Part shown: in pieces, positions 11,968-21,461 of the stretch | Layout of the letters: each line of letters opens with the position of its first letter | Position numbering within the stretch: the stretch's first letter is position 1 | Source: Hyphomicrobiales bacterium | Lineage (GTDB): Bacteria > Pseudomonadota > Alphaproteobacteria > Rhizobiales > Beijerinckiaceae | Length of the DNA: 64,000 nt | Assembly (NCBI GenBank): GCA_025351165.1 | Contig: JANXWK010000032.1 | Coordinates: 21,593-85,592 of the forward strand | Reading direction: 5' to 3' | Translations under genes and position numbers: made by a program | Notes under the pieces: model-generated | What the model was told of the DNA's origin: nothing | Seen by the model: the letters and a program-made list of their open reading frames with translations, nothing else | The model's database searches: none

Positions 11968-13092
11968 ATGAGGCGTTTTGACCAAAAAAGCTTGTTGAAC
12001 CGAAGAAACCTGCTGGTTGGCGGCACAGTAGGTTTAGCATGCACAGCTGCACAATCAGTGATGGCTCAGCCTTCAACAGAGAAAAAAAGCCTTGCATCAA
12101 TAGCTTCACAAAACGGCATAATATTTGGCGCAGCGGCGGCACGTGAAATTTTCGTGGATGAAAGCTATCGCAAACTGTATCTAGGCGAAACAAAATCCAT
12201 AACAACTGACTACGCCCTTAAATTTGATGCCTTGCGCCCAGAGGAAAAAGTATTTCAATTTGAAGGTGCTGACGCCTTGGTCGAATTTGCAGTAGCAAAA
12301 GGGCTTATAATACGCGGTCATACATTGGTCTGGAATGAAAATTCACCCCCTTGGCTAAAAAATAAATCCAAGGCCCAGATTACAAAAATCATGGATGAAC
12401 ACATAGACAAAGTTGTCTTGCGCTACAAAGGCAAAATAGATATTTGGGATGTCGTAAATGAGCCTTTTTGGCCAGGTCACAATGCATCTGGAGGATACCG
12501 TCAAGGCATATGGTATGATGTACTGGGCAAAGACTACATTGCACAGGCCTTCAAAAGAGCTGCAAAGGCGGATCCAGGTGCCAAACTTGCAATCAATGAA
12601 GCCCATACAGAACGCTCAGATGAATTAGGTCTTGCTATTCGCAATGGGTTACTTCGCCTCATTGATGAAATGCAGAACGCAGGCATTCCTTTACACGCAA
12701 TTGGTTTGCAAGGTCATTTACAGCCCCAGTTTCCCTCGAATGATGCTGGTTATGTAAAATTTTTGGAGCAGATTGCAGCTCGCAAACTTGAAATACATAT
12801 TACAGAACTGGACATTGATGATACAATCTACACAGGCAGCGTAAGTGTCAGAGATAAACAGGTCGCTGAGCGCGTTTATGCATATCTAAGCCATGTACTG
12901 ACTGTTCCAAATGTAAAAATGATCAGCACCTGGCAACTATCAGATCGCTACAGCTGGTACAATGATACAGAGGTTTTGCGCAAATCTGGTGCAACCCGCG
13001 CTCCACGCCCCTTGCCATTTGATTCTGATATGACAAAAAAACCAATGTGGTTTGCTATTGAAAAAGCTTTGAATGGACGAAAAAAAATTTAA
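11968..13092 (+). CDS. GH10 endo-1,4-beta-xylanase-like glycoside hydrolase, exported
   Basis: Secreted glycoside hydrolase of family 10, which cleaves internal beta-1,4 bonds of xylan-type polysaccharides with retention. The 374-residue protein starts with a Tat-like signal (NRRNLLVGG, then a hydrophobic stretch to about residue 31). The catalytic acid/base is the Glu of WDVVNEPF at about residue 165, and the nucleophile is the Glu of ITELDID at about residue 280. The family segments GHTLVWNENSPPW and AIGLQGHLQP are also present. Its place inside an exopolysaccharide locus suggests two options: trimming the cell's own polymer, as ExoK-type enzymes do in rhizobia, or attacking plant or dietary xylan. 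The family is secure, the substrate is inferred. Confidence 0.93.
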   Translation: MRRFDQKSLLNRRNLLVGGTVGLACTAAQSVMAQPSTEKKSLASIASQNGIIFGAAAAREIFVDESYRKLYLGETKSITTDYALKFDALRPEEKVFQFEGADALVEFAVAKGLIIRGHTLVWNENSPPWLKNKSKAQITKIMDEHIDKVVLRYKGKIDIWDVVNEPFWPGHNASGGYRQGIWYDVLGKDYIAQAFKRAAKADPGAKLAINEAHTERSDELGLAIRNGLLRLIDEMQNAGIPLHAIGLQGHLQPQFPSNDAGYVKFLEQIAARKLEIHITELDIDDTIYTGSVSVRDKQVAERVYAYLSHVLTVPNVKMISTWQLSDRYSWYNDTEVLRKSGATRAPRPLPFDSDMTKKPMWFAIEKALNGRKKI

Positions 13093-13116
13093 AATAATAT
13101 GTCTTTTTTCAAATCT

Positions 13117-13138
13117 TGTCAGGTTCATGTAAGTTTAA
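13117..13138 (+). promoter_or_regulatory. Tandem 11-bp tts-like box (copy 2)
   Basis: The half-sites are TGTCAGGTTCA and TGTAAGTTTAA. A weak -10-like hexamer TAATTG begins 5 bp after the second half-site. The gene start at 13205 is 67 bp downstream. Confidence 0.75.
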
Positions 13139-13204
13139 GGGATTAATTGTCGTAACGAGGTGATTAATTTTAATACAACATCTCGCCAAAACGAGGGTTA
13201 AAAC

Positions 13205-13642
13205 ATGGATGCAATAACATTTAATTCAAATTCACCATCGACTGCAAAACTCAAAGACACCAGAATAAGCGATGGGTGGACGGACATATTTACTGGTGGC
13301 AACAAAAAGAAAGCCCCAATTCAAAATAGCGAGCCGGCATGTCCAAGAGAAAGATATAAATGGACGCCGCAGGCAATAAAAGAGCATATTCAAAACGATG
13401 CTGATTATAATTTTACGCGTAATGAAGCTAAAAGATACACACCAAAGAATAAAATATCCTTGGAAGATCGCAATACTTTAGTTGGCCTTTTAAACCAGCA
13501 GAAAGTTTATAGAGAAACTGTCGCAATAGCGCTCAGCCAAAAGAACTACACTAAAGCTGAAGATTACTTAAATCGAGAAATCTGCATTGCTGAAAAACTG
13601 ACTGATATGTTGTTTGGCTTGAAGCAGAAATATGGGTTCTAG
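13205..13642 (+). CDS. Unknown small protein, candidate T3SS regulon member
   Basis: Unrecognised 145-residue protein without signal peptide or membrane helix. The first 20 residues are rich in Asn, Ser and Thr (MDAITFNSNSPSTAKLKDT), the pattern expected of a type III secretion signal. A lysine-rich middle follows, and the last 60 residues look like two amphipathic helices. It carries its own tandem box 67 bp upstream. It is convergent with the wzx-like gene and overlaps its end by four bases. It sits in the polysaccharide locus but is unlikely to act in polymer synthesis. Effector or translocator accessory is the best guess from regulation alone. Confidence 0.75.
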   Translation: MDAITFNSNSPSTAKLKDTRISDGWTDIFTGGNKKKAPIQNSEPACPRERYKWTPQAIKEHIQNDADYNFTRNEAKRYTPKNKISLEDRNTLVGLLNQQKVYRETVAIALSQKNYTKAEDYLNREICIAEKLTDMLFGLKQKYGF

Positions 13643-15066
13643 ATATCTTTTTTAAAAAATACTGGATATTTAAAGTATTTTTGCCAATAAAGTAGTGCGT
13701 TAGTACCTATATAAATGCTCACGCCCCCTGCAATTTTTAATATAAGCGCGACATATCCCTCTCCAAAACTTGTAAAGTAAAGAACACATGCCATGATTGA
13801 ACTGGCAATACTTATGTTCAAAAAATGAATCCAGGGCATTTTTAAAATTAAATCTCGCGCAATCAACCAACATGTCACTGCGCCAATTACTGTTCCTAGC
13901 AAACACCCCAGCGCAGCACCTGCAAGCCCATAAAATATCAGCCCCAAAGAGCACAGCAATACGGTGGCGATAACTTCAACAAAACTAATCAGAAGCAGCA
14001 TTGATGGTTTTTCTGCTAAAACAAATATCTGATCCAGAAAATGTACACGTATGTTGCGCAGACCAGCTGCAACAACAGCAATTGGCAAAATAACATATGT
14101 TGTTTTTTGAAATTCTGTACCAATCATGAGATTTACAATTATAGGCCCAACCAGTAAAATTCCAATAACTGTAGGCAGAACAAGTCCTGTCAGTAATGCA
14201 CCATTAAGAGATACCTGTTCAAAGGCCTTATCCCGTTCACCATTATTCATGAACTTGAGTGCAAGTGGGTAAGAGGCGGCGGTAACAAGCATGGCAATAA
14301 CAGAGACTGCCCTTTGGCCAAGTCCCCAGCCAACAGACAATAGCCCAACTTCAGTGCTTCCTCGAAAATATTCAACGATTAAACGTATGCCATTAACTGA
14401 AAACCATGCAAGTCCACCTGCAACAAGAAGTGGAAGGCCAAATGCAAAGGCAGCTTTTAAAATTGATGTGGATGGCCAAGCAAATTCAGCCCCTAATTCA
14501 AGCCTAAACCAGATTATACAAAGGGAAATAAACTGAGCTATGACAAAACCTGCAAGTGCAGAGGATACTCCATTGCCATAATTTACAAGAAGTACAAACC
14601 CTAGAATAGTGCCAAGAATTGGGCCAAGCATCTGAATGATAGTGTAATCAAGAACGCGTTCATGCAGTCTTGTGCGCTCAGCGATATGCGTCAGGAGACT
14701 ACGGGTAACAGCAAAACAGACTGAAAGCAGCACAAGCTGAAGCGATACAGAGTCTACAAACAATTTTACAGCCGTAAATGTTACCACTGATTGTAAAAAG
14801 CTTGAGGCTAACAGAATACTGTTTTCTTGAGACTGTAGATCTTTTGCTGCCATTCCACTCGAAATCTCAGCTAGGTAGCGCATACTGTATTGCGTCCACC
14901 AGGAAAGGCACACCAGAAACACCAGCTCCTGAGATGCAAGAATTATCATCAGATCGCCATACTCATGGGCGCTTAGAAAATGTGTCCAGACAATTGCTGC
15001 AACGAACTGTACAAGTGGCCCTAAAATCTGGGCAGGCAAATAAAGCAATGTCTGGCGAATAAGCAT
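13639..15066 (-). CDS. Polysaccharide flippase (Wzx/MATE-like, oligosaccharide transporter)
   Basis: Predicted inner-membrane flippase that turns lipid-linked repeat units to the periplasmic side. The 475-residue protein is almost wholly hydrophobic, with about 12-14 membrane segments and the usual N-terminal opening for this superfamily (TLLYLPAQILGPLVQFVAAIVWTH split over the first helix). It ends the leftward run exoP-like, wzy-like, glycosyltransferase, wzx-like, with 27 bp between it and the preceding gene. The set of flippase, polymerase and co-polymerase marks a Wzy-dependent pathway. Confidence 0.87.
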   Translation of the reverse strand: MLIRQTLLYLPAQILGPLVQFVAAIVWTHFLSAHEYGDLMIILASQELVFLVCLSWWTQYSMRYLAEISSGMAAKDLQSQENSILLASSFLQSVVTFTAVKLFVDSVSLQLVLLSVCFAVTRSLLTHIAERTRLHERVLDYTIIQMLGPILGTILGFVLLVNYGNGVSSALAGFVIAQFISLCIIWFRLELGAEFAWPSTSILKAAFAFGLPLLVAGGLAWFSVNGIRLIVEYFRGSTEVGLLSVGWGLGQRAVSVIAMLVTAASYPLALKFMNNGERDKAFEQVSLNGALLTGLVLPTVIGILLVGPIIVNLMIGTEFQKTTYVILPIAVVAAGLRNIRVHFLDQIFVLAEKPSMLLLISFVEVIATVLLCSLGLIFYGLAGAALGCLLGTVIGAVTCWLIARDLILKMPWIHFLNISIASSIMACVLYFTSFGEGYVALILKIAGGVSIYIGTNALLYWQKYFKYPVFFKKDI

Positions 15067-15093
15067 AGACGCAGATACGCAGATGAAGTGCTT

Positions 15094-16182
15094 TTAGCAA
15101 GATTGCCGACGGACTAAACTGCTCAAAAGTGCAATAAATTGTATATGATCGCTGACTGCAAGAGTATTCCAGCGTTTGAGGTTATGGATTGAAAGCTCAT
15201 TTTGAGGAATGCGCCACAAAGGATTGCTTACAGCTGTTTCTATCAGTTTTGCTGACGTTTCGGCATTTAACGGATCTATAAAAATACCACTTTTGCCAAG
15301 CACTTCTTTAAAAACAGGTTGATCTGGAGCAACAATACCAATACCAGAATATTGAGCTTCAAGCAGTGGAAGACCCAGTCCTTCATCATGGGAAGTTGAA
15401 ATCAGCAGATCAGAACCCTCAATTAGTTTTTTAATATCCGTATTATTTTTATACCCGTGAAGAGTAATGCCTGCCCTGTTTTTAAGCTTCTCGTCTTCCC
15501 CACCCCAACCAATTTTACCTACAATATCAAGCGTCGCATTTGGGAAACTGCCGGCCTGCAAAACTGCAAGTATATTGGCCGCTGCAATAAGGTTTTTCCG
15601 AGGTTCAACAGTGCCCAGCGCTACGAGTTTTAAAATGCCCCTTTCATTGATTTTTGAAATTCGTAGGTTATTAGATAAAGAAAACACGTTTTTAATAAAA
15701 GGCCGATAGAGAATTATTTCAGCATCAGGACGACAAAATTTTCTAAGCTCTGAACATGTAGTTTCAGAATTTACCAAAAACCTTGGTAAACGCCGTACAG
15801 CAAACCTAAATGGAACAGACATGTAAAACTTGCCTATAAATCCAAGGTCTTTCCAGCGCGTCATAAGAAAAAGATCATGAATATAGGGCAGAATTCTTAT
15901 GCCAAAAAATGTCATAAAAACTGACGGTGGAAATCCAGGTGTTATAAAAAAAGCATTTCTGTTTTTCAGAGCCATGACTGGAAGCGTAAAATTCTGCTGC
16001 AACATCATGTGAAGCCTGTTTTTTGCTACTACACTTCGTATTTTCAGCGGTTGCATGGCATAGCTTGAAAAGAGTTCAAGGGTTAATCGTTCAATGCCAG
16101 TAATATGTTTTTTGCCAAGATGCGTCGCGTCTATGATTACTTCAGCATTTTCTGCACTTGGCTCAATATTTGGCTTAAGCAT
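15094..16182 (-). CDS. Glycosyltransferase family 4 protein
   Basis: Predicted polysaccharide glycosyltransferase, GT-B fold. The visible motifs are IIDATHLGKKHITGIERLT near the start, a VALGTVEPRKN donor-domain opening, and STSHDEGLGLPLLEAQYSG, the EX7E donor-sugar site, in the C-terminal half. The frame is open to 16233, but the ATG at 16182 (MLKPNIEPSAENAEVI) overlaps the stop of the wzy-like gene by eight bases and gives a family-like N-terminus, so I prefer it (362 residues). Translationally coupled within the leftward operon. Confidence 0.87.
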   Translation of the reverse strand: MLKPNIEPSAENAEVIIDATHLGKKHITGIERLTLELFSSYAMQPLKIRSVVAKNRLHMMLQQNFTLPVMALKNRNAFFITPGFPPSVFMTFFGIRILPYIHDLFLMTRWKDLGFIGKFYMSVPFRFAVRRLPRFLVNSETTCSELRKFCRPDAEIILYRPFIKNVFSLSNNLRISKINERGILKLVALGTVEPRKNLIAAANILAVLQAGSFPNATLDIVGKIGWGGEDEKLKNRAGITLHGYKNNTDIKKLIEGSDLLISTSHDEGLGLPLLEAQYSGIGIVAPDQPVFKEVLGKSGIFIDPLNAETSAKLIETAVSNPLWRIPQNELSIHNLKRWNTLAVSDHIQFIALLSSLVRRQSC

Positions 16183-17461
16183 AAAATGTATCTTTGTTTT
16201 GAAATGTAAACAACATGACAACCAATATACCAAAAGTGGGTGTCTTGGCAGAAAGGCTTACAGACGTACTTGCAACCACGAAAAAAAACAAAAGCACGTA
16301 TGATGTAAATGGTTTTGTGCGTCTCGAAAGATTAAAGCAAAAGGCAAAAAGCCCAACAAAAAAAACTGCGCTCATGGCAAGGCCATATGTCAGGATGAAA
16401 GCAACCCAGATGCTTTCTATACCTGCTTCCACGCCTTCAATTCCCTTTAAAGTTTCGATTAAATCAGGGTCTGGCCCAAATAGAATATCCCGTAATGGGA
16501 TGTAGTTGAAAAGCTCAAACATTGCTATTCTAGCACTTGCGCTCCCTTTATCTTCACTAAAGCGCTCGACCAGCCTGTCAAAAAAACTGATTTCATTAAG
16601 CCCAAATAATACAAGCGCAAAAATCGGAAGACATAAAGCCAGCACAGACCAAAATGAAATTGATGTTCGCAGCTTGCCCAATAAAATTGAAGCTGAGTTT
16701 TTAAGAACGATCAATAATACAAGCAAAATTGTAACAACAAGTGAGGCCCTCGCACCAAAAGCCACCATTGATGCAAATTGAAGCAATATAATTGCAGTTC
16801 TAAAAAATGGCTTTAATCCTGTTCCGTTTTTTGAACAAAGAAGCAGAATATAGGCACCTGTCAAAAGGGCATTATTGAGTGGATGCCCCATAAAGGAAGT
16901 AGCGCGCCAATCGTTTTCTACAACTAGTGTACCTGCAACATAAGGAGTAAGTCGTTCACCCGTAGTATATTCATAAATTGCGAGCAGAGCGTTTGCTACA
17001 AAGAAAATGTGGAGAAAAATAGCGTATCTGGTAAGATTTTTACCTGATGTGTTGCTTAAAACTACAAACACAATAATCGGCATGCCAAACGTATCTAATA
17101 TGGGCGTAAAAGGAATTTTTTGTACAAATATTGCATAAAACAGCAACATGAGTGTAGTCACAATAAAAACAGCAAGCCCTGTATTTTTAAACAATACGCT
17201 TTTTACATACGTTGAGAATCCATATGCAGAAAGTTGAAAAAAAAGTGCAATGACAGCGACCAGGCTGCCAGGATGAATTTTCTCAAACGGGCTTCCCCCT
17301 ACATCTTCATAACTTAAACCCCAGTTATGAAGCACCATGGGTGAAATTAAAAACAGGGCGGAGATTGAAATCCACATAAGCCAGACGGAAAACAGGGCAG
17401 CTATACTGTGCAGATCCGTAACTTCATCAGCACTGTTGTAAGGTTGTGCACATGTTATCAT
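16175..17461 (-). CDS. O-antigen ligase/polymerase (Wzy-like) membrane protein
   Basis: Predicted polymerase that joins repeat units in the periplasm. The 428-residue protein has about ten membrane segments and one larger loop after the middle (YEYTTGERLTPYVAGTLVVENDWRATSFMGHPLNNA), with the Gly-His-Pro-Leu pattern found in the Wzy/WaaL superfamily loop. Its ATG overlaps the exoP-like stop by one base, and its 3' end overlaps the following glycosyltransferase, so the operon is tightly coupled. Polymerase is preferred over ligase because of the co-polymerase next to it. Confidence 0.83.
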   Translation of the reverse strand: MITCAQPYNSADEVTDLHSIAALFSVWLMWISISALFLISPMVLHNWGLSYEDVGGSPFEKIHPGSLVAVIALFFQLSAYGFSTYVKSVLFKNTGLAVFIVTTLMLLFYAIFVQKIPFTPILDTFGMPIIVFVVLSNTSGKNLTRYAIFLHIFFVANALLAIYEYTTGERLTPYVAGTLVVENDWRATSFMGHPLNNALLTGAYILLLCSKNGTGLKPFFRTAIILLQFASMVAFGARASLVVTILLVLLIVLKNSASILLGKLRTSISFWSVLALCLPIFALVLFGLNEISFFDRLVERFSEDKGSASARIAMFELFNYIPLRDILFGPDPDLIETLKGIEGVEAGIESIWVAFILTYGLAMSAVFFVGLFAFCFNLSRRTKPFTSYVLLFFFVVASTSVSLSAKTPTFGILVVMLFTFQNKDTFYA

Positions 17462-19713
17462 TACGCAGCCTGTATGGAATGTCTACTCTCGACATGAACA
17501 AGATATACCGACTTCGATGTAACATTGAGTGCTTCAGCCACCTTGTTCATGGAGGCCTTTTCTACATTGAAATTAGTTTCAATTAAAAAAACTTGCTCAA
17601 TTTTACCTGCGTATTGCTTAGGAATTGCATTGGCATCAATTAAACCGCCATCAACAATAACAAGATCAAAGTTATGATCAATGTCACCATTTAAAAATTG
17701 TGGCAAAAGTTTTTTTGGTTGACTGGAAATTGCCTCGCCATTCTCATTTGCGCCAGTCTCGCTCGCGGGCAAAATATATAATGGAAGATTGTTTTTTGCC
17801 TTGAATACCAATTTTAGGCTTCCCATTATGGGAATAAGTCCTGGAATGCCATAATCAACTCCGTAAAAAGATAGATTTGCATTTGAAGGATCAGCATCAA
17901 TTAAAAATGTACGTATACCAGCCTGTGCAGCTATAATTCCAAGATTTGAACAAAGCACTGTTTTACCTGTATTCAATTCAAGAGATGTCAGAACGATAAA
18001 AACAGGGCCTTTCGAAATGTTTTCATCTAGGTTTCGATTGTTCATAATGAATGAACAAAGCTTGGCAACAGATTGATAATATGATGAATCTTTATCGTCT
18101 ATAGCAAACCGCATTGCTTGAGCAGAGTACATTTGTCTAAACGCAGGAATTTTAGCCAAAGCCTGTGCTTTTACAGCTTCGGCAAAAGGCATTTTGGCCA
18201 AAGCATCTGTTGTTTTTGGCTGCCAAAACTTCCAGCTTATGGTTTTAGCACCCGTGGTATTCGCACTAGACACTTTTTCAGTAATCCTGCTTCTACGTCT
18301 TCGTACAAAACTTTCTCTCATAAGCGCTTGTGCCAAACCAAGTCCCAGACCTGATGCCAATGCAAGAGCCAGAATAGGAGCCTTGCGTGGACTATACGCA
18401 AAATCAGGTGTGCTTGCAGGTGCAATTACGCGCGCAACAGGTGCATCAGCTCCTTGTTGCTGAAGTGTATCCCTTATTTTTGTAAACTTTTCATATGCTG
18501 CACGCTGCGCTTCCGCTTCTCGCTCAAGCTCTCTTAGTTTAGGCTTTGTCTGGTTATTTGTATCTGAAATGGAACGTAAACGCTCCAGCTCTTTTTCAAG
18601 GGTTACCTCTGCCTGTTTTGTAGCTTGTGCATCTGAAGCAGTGGCCGTAGCTATACGTTTAAGCTCAATATTAATGAGGCTGCGAGTATCTGCTGCCTGT
18701 TGCTGTATCTCAAGATATTGAGGATGCCGTGGCCCCAAAGTTGTGCGCAGACTTGCTTCTTGCCTTGCAATGTCAGCTGCCTGAGTTCTTAGCTTTTCAA
18801 TACTGCCTGATTTAAGCGCATCGACCAAAGAATCTAAACCTTTACCATTATGCATAAGATTTTGAATTTGTTGATATTTTGCTTTTGCATCGGCTGATTT
18901 TGAACGGGCTGTGATGATTTCTGCTGAAAGAGCGTTAATTTGCTCATCATTAACAGATTTTCCGCTGGCATCAAAAAACTTGTTTTTCAATTTGTAATCT
19001 TCAGTTCTTGCCTCCGCACTTTTAAGTTTATCCTGAATATCGGCTAAACGATCCCGCACCCACTCTGTCTCAAAATTTACAGCAAGATTGCGGGCATCCA
19101 TCGAATCATCCATGTAGGCTTTGGCAATGGCATTTGCCAAACGGGCTGATTTTTCAGCAATAAGCGACGAAACCTGAATTTCAATCACATATGTTCGCTC
19201 AGGACGTTTGACACTCACAGCTTTGGATAAAGCTTCAACCGACCCAACTATATCGTTGTTTTTGGACGATTGTGGAACAGTACCACTCATGACTGAGAAA
19301 ATTCGGGACATGAAACCAGGGGGAGAAACACCAAATTCTGGATCATTCAAAAGCTTTTCTGACTCAACCACTCGTTTCAAAACAGCTTGTGAGGAGATTA
19401 GTTTTATCTGACTTTCAATTTGTCCTACATCAGAAAAAAGATTTGCCGCTGTCATCTCAGCCCCAATACCCCGGTTTTGACGTGGGTCAACTAAGATGGA
19501 TGTTGCAGCACTGTAAAGTTTTGGGGCTGATAGTATGTATAGGGCCGCTGGTACAAGACATATCATAATACCTAATAAAACGGCTTTGTACCGACGACCA
19601 ATTATGGTCAAAATCTCTGTAAAATCAGCTTCTTGAATAATATTTTCCCGCGCACCATTCTGCTCCACCTGGAACATTTGAAAGCTTGGTTTTATGGGTT
19701 TAGTTTGTGGCAT
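17461..19713 (-). CDS. Polysaccharide co-polymerase/tyrosine-kinase-like chain-length protein (ExoP/Wzc-like)
   Basis: Controls chain length and export of the polymer. The 750-residue protein has an N-terminal Wzz domain with a first membrane helix at about residues 39-60 and long coiled-coil periplasmic segments. A proline-rich second membrane segment (YSPRKAPILALALASGLGLG) leads into a cytoplasmic P-loop domain. The Walker A is degenerate (LELNTGKTVLCSN) and the Walker A' is FLIDADPSNANL. The C-terminus has no tyrosine cluster, so autophosphorylation of the usual kind is doubtful. It is the first gene of the leftward operon, divergent from the exoY-like gene with about 220 bp between. Confidence 0.9.
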   Translation of the reverse strand: MPQTKPIKPSFQMFQVEQNGARENIIQEADFTEILTIIGRRYKAVLLGIMICLVPAALYILSAPKLYSAATSILVDPRQNRGIGAEMTAANLFSDVGQIESQIKLISSQAVLKRVVESEKLLNDPEFGVSPPGFMSRIFSVMSGTVPQSSKNNDIVGSVEALSKAVSVKRPERTYVIEIQVSSLIAEKSARLANAIAKAYMDDSMDARNLAVNFETEWVRDRLADIQDKLKSAEARTEDYKLKNKFFDASGKSVNDEQINALSAEIITARSKSADAKAKYQQIQNLMHNGKGLDSLVDALKSGSIEKLRTQAADIARQEASLRTTLGPRHPQYLEIQQQAADTRSLINIELKRIATATASDAQATKQAEVTLEKELERLRSISDTNNQTKPKLRELEREAEAQRAAYEKFTKIRDTLQQQGADAPVARVIAPASTPDFAYSPRKAPILALALASGLGLGLAQALMRESFVRRRRSRITEKVSSANTTGAKTISWKFWQPKTTDALAKMPFAEAVKAQALAKIPAFRQMYSAQAMRFAIDDKDSSYYQSVAKLCSFIMNNRNLDENISKGPVFIVLTSLELNTGKTVLCSNLGIIAAQAGIRTFLIDADPSNANLSFYGVDYGIPGLIPIMGSLKLVFKAKNNLPLYILPASETGANENGEAISSQPKKLLPQFLNGDIDHNFDLVIVDGGLIDANAIPKQYAGKIEQVFLIETNFNVEKASMNKVAEALNVTSKSVYLVHVESRHSIQAA

Positions 19714-19935
19714 TTTAATATGCGTGATTCCAAAATTACAGTCTTAGAAATTGGTGTTTGTGAGTTTGATAGCCTTCAATATTACCATGACAAAAATAAC
19801 TTTAGAAAGCGTTTACCATACCAACTGTTTTCACTTGATCCATTTTCTTTGGGTACATGTTTTGCAGTGTGTCAAAATAAGGGCATACCTAAGAAATTAT
19901 GTATTTTTTTGGGACAATAAAAATAAAGGTCCAAA

Positions 19936-21447
19936 ATGATAATAGATAACGTACACAAAACAGGCTTTGCAGGGTTCGCAAACGCAGATGAAAAACATTC
20001 AGCTGATGGTAGACTTTGGATAAACGCGCGCGCAAACAAGCGCAAAGCATGGTTTAAGAATTTTTTCTTTTTATGTGCGGCATGCCTGGATGCTGTCGCT
20101 CTTTTTACAATGTGCATAGTTGTGGGAACAGTCTATCACTTGACTGTTTTTGGAGAAAGCCCAGTTTTTGAAAACCTTTACCAGGTCGGGAGTTTAATTG
20201 GCCTACTGTTTGTTCTCCCCAATATTGCACGGTATGAGTATCAGTTTACCAATTACCTTACCTCACGCGGGCACACAAAGCGCCTGTTTCAGCTTTGGAA
20301 TTTGGTCTTTTTAAGCACAGCCGCGCTTGGATTTTTAACAAAAACAAGCACAGGTTTTTCAAGGCTAACAATTGTTTTATTCTATATTTTTGGATTTTTG
20401 ACAGTTCTCTTGGTTCGCTCAACCATTGTGCACATTGTTAGATCAAGCTCCAAGAAGGGTAACATTTCGGTACGCCGCGCTTTTCTGGTCGGTACACCAA
20501 ACGAACTTAAATCTTTTGGTGAGCGCTATCAACCCTGGAATCTTGGTCTTGAAATAACTGGTATGGCAACTCTGAGTGGCAAAATGAACACAACAGGCAG
20601 CCAGATTGACATAGAGATTGAGCGTGACATTGAACGCGCCGTTTCTACCGCCAGAACCCTTGATATTGACGACGTTTTTATTCTCGTACCATGGTCAAAA
20701 GATGGGCTTATAAACCATTGTGTCCAGGCCTTTTTAAATCTGCCGCTTGCTGTTCATCTCGGCCCTGAGCGTATTTTTGACAATTTTAATGACATCCGCA
20801 TTTCTAAAATTGGTCCTATTGCCAGTCTAAATCTTGTAAGACGACCATTATCTGCCATAGAACAGCTTCAAAAACGGCTTTTGGACATTGCACTTTCTAC
20901 TATTGGCCTCATAATTCTTATCCCTCTTTTTGGCATAATTGCCCTGATGATAAAGCTCGACAGCAAAGGCCCTGTACTGTTCAGACAAAAGCGCTTTGGT
21001 TTCAATCAGCAACAGTTTGCAATCTATAAATTCCGCAGCATGACGACAGCTGATAATGGCAAAACCATTATACAGGCTAGCCGTGAGGATACCCGCGTGA
21101 CACGCATTGGCTGGTGGTTGCGCCGACTGAGTTTTGACGAGCTGCCTCAATTATGGAATGTTTTTCTAGGTCAGATGTCACTGGTTGGGCCACGTCCACA
21201 TGCACTTGCTCACGATAAAGAATTTGAACAGAAAATCTCTCTTTATGCACGACGCCATAATGTAAAACCTGGAATAACTGGCTGGGCGCAGGTGAATGGT
21301 TTTCGCGGTGAGACTGAAACTGATATTAAGATGCAGGGACGAGTGACCCATGATCTTTACTATATTGATAACTGGTCGATCTGGATGGATTTAAAAATTC
21401 TGATTTTGACAGTAATCTCCCGCAAAGCTCGCAGCAATTCATACTAG
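19936..21447 (+). CDS. Polyprenyl glycosylphosphotransferase (ExoY/WcaJ-type initiating enzyme)
   Basis: Starts repeat-unit synthesis by moving a hexose-1-phosphate from a UDP-sugar to undecaprenyl phosphate. The 503-residue protein has four N-terminal membrane segments, a CoA-binding-like central domain, and the C-terminal bacterial sugar transferase domain. Motifs in that domain are LDIALSTIGLIILIPLFGI (membrane re-entrant helix), KSKGPVLFRQ-type sequence seen here as LDSKGPVLFRQKRFG, FRSMTT, LRRLSFDELPQLWNV, MSLVGPRPHA and KPGITGWAQVNGFRGET. It is the first gene of the rightward group. The AAAGG ribosome site lies just upstream of ATG 19936. Confidence 0.95.
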   Translation: MIIDNVHKTGFAGFANADEKHSADGRLWINARANKRKAWFKNFFFLCAACLDAVALFTMCIVVGTVYHLTVFGESPVFENLYQVGSLIGLLFVLPNIARYEYQFTNYLTSRGHTKRLFQLWNLVFLSTAALGFLTKTSTGFSRLTIVLFYIFGFLTVLLVRSTIVHIVRSSSKKGNISVRRAFLVGTPNELKSFGERYQPWNLGLEITGMATLSGKMNTTGSQIDIEIERDIERAVSTARTLDIDDVFILVPWSKDGLINHCVQAFLNLPLAVHLGPERIFDNFNDIRISKIGPIASLNLVRRPLSAIEQLQKRLLDIALSTIGLIILIPLFGIIALMIKLDSKGPVLFRQKRFGFNQQQFAIYKFRSMTTADNGKTIIQASREDTRVTRIGWWLRRLSFDELPQLWNVFLGQMSLVGPRPHALAHDKEFEQKISLYARRHNVKPGITGWAQVNGFRGETETDIKMQGRVTHDLYYIDNWSIWMDLKILILTVISRKARSNSY

Positions 21448-21461
21448 GAAGGGGATTAGCA

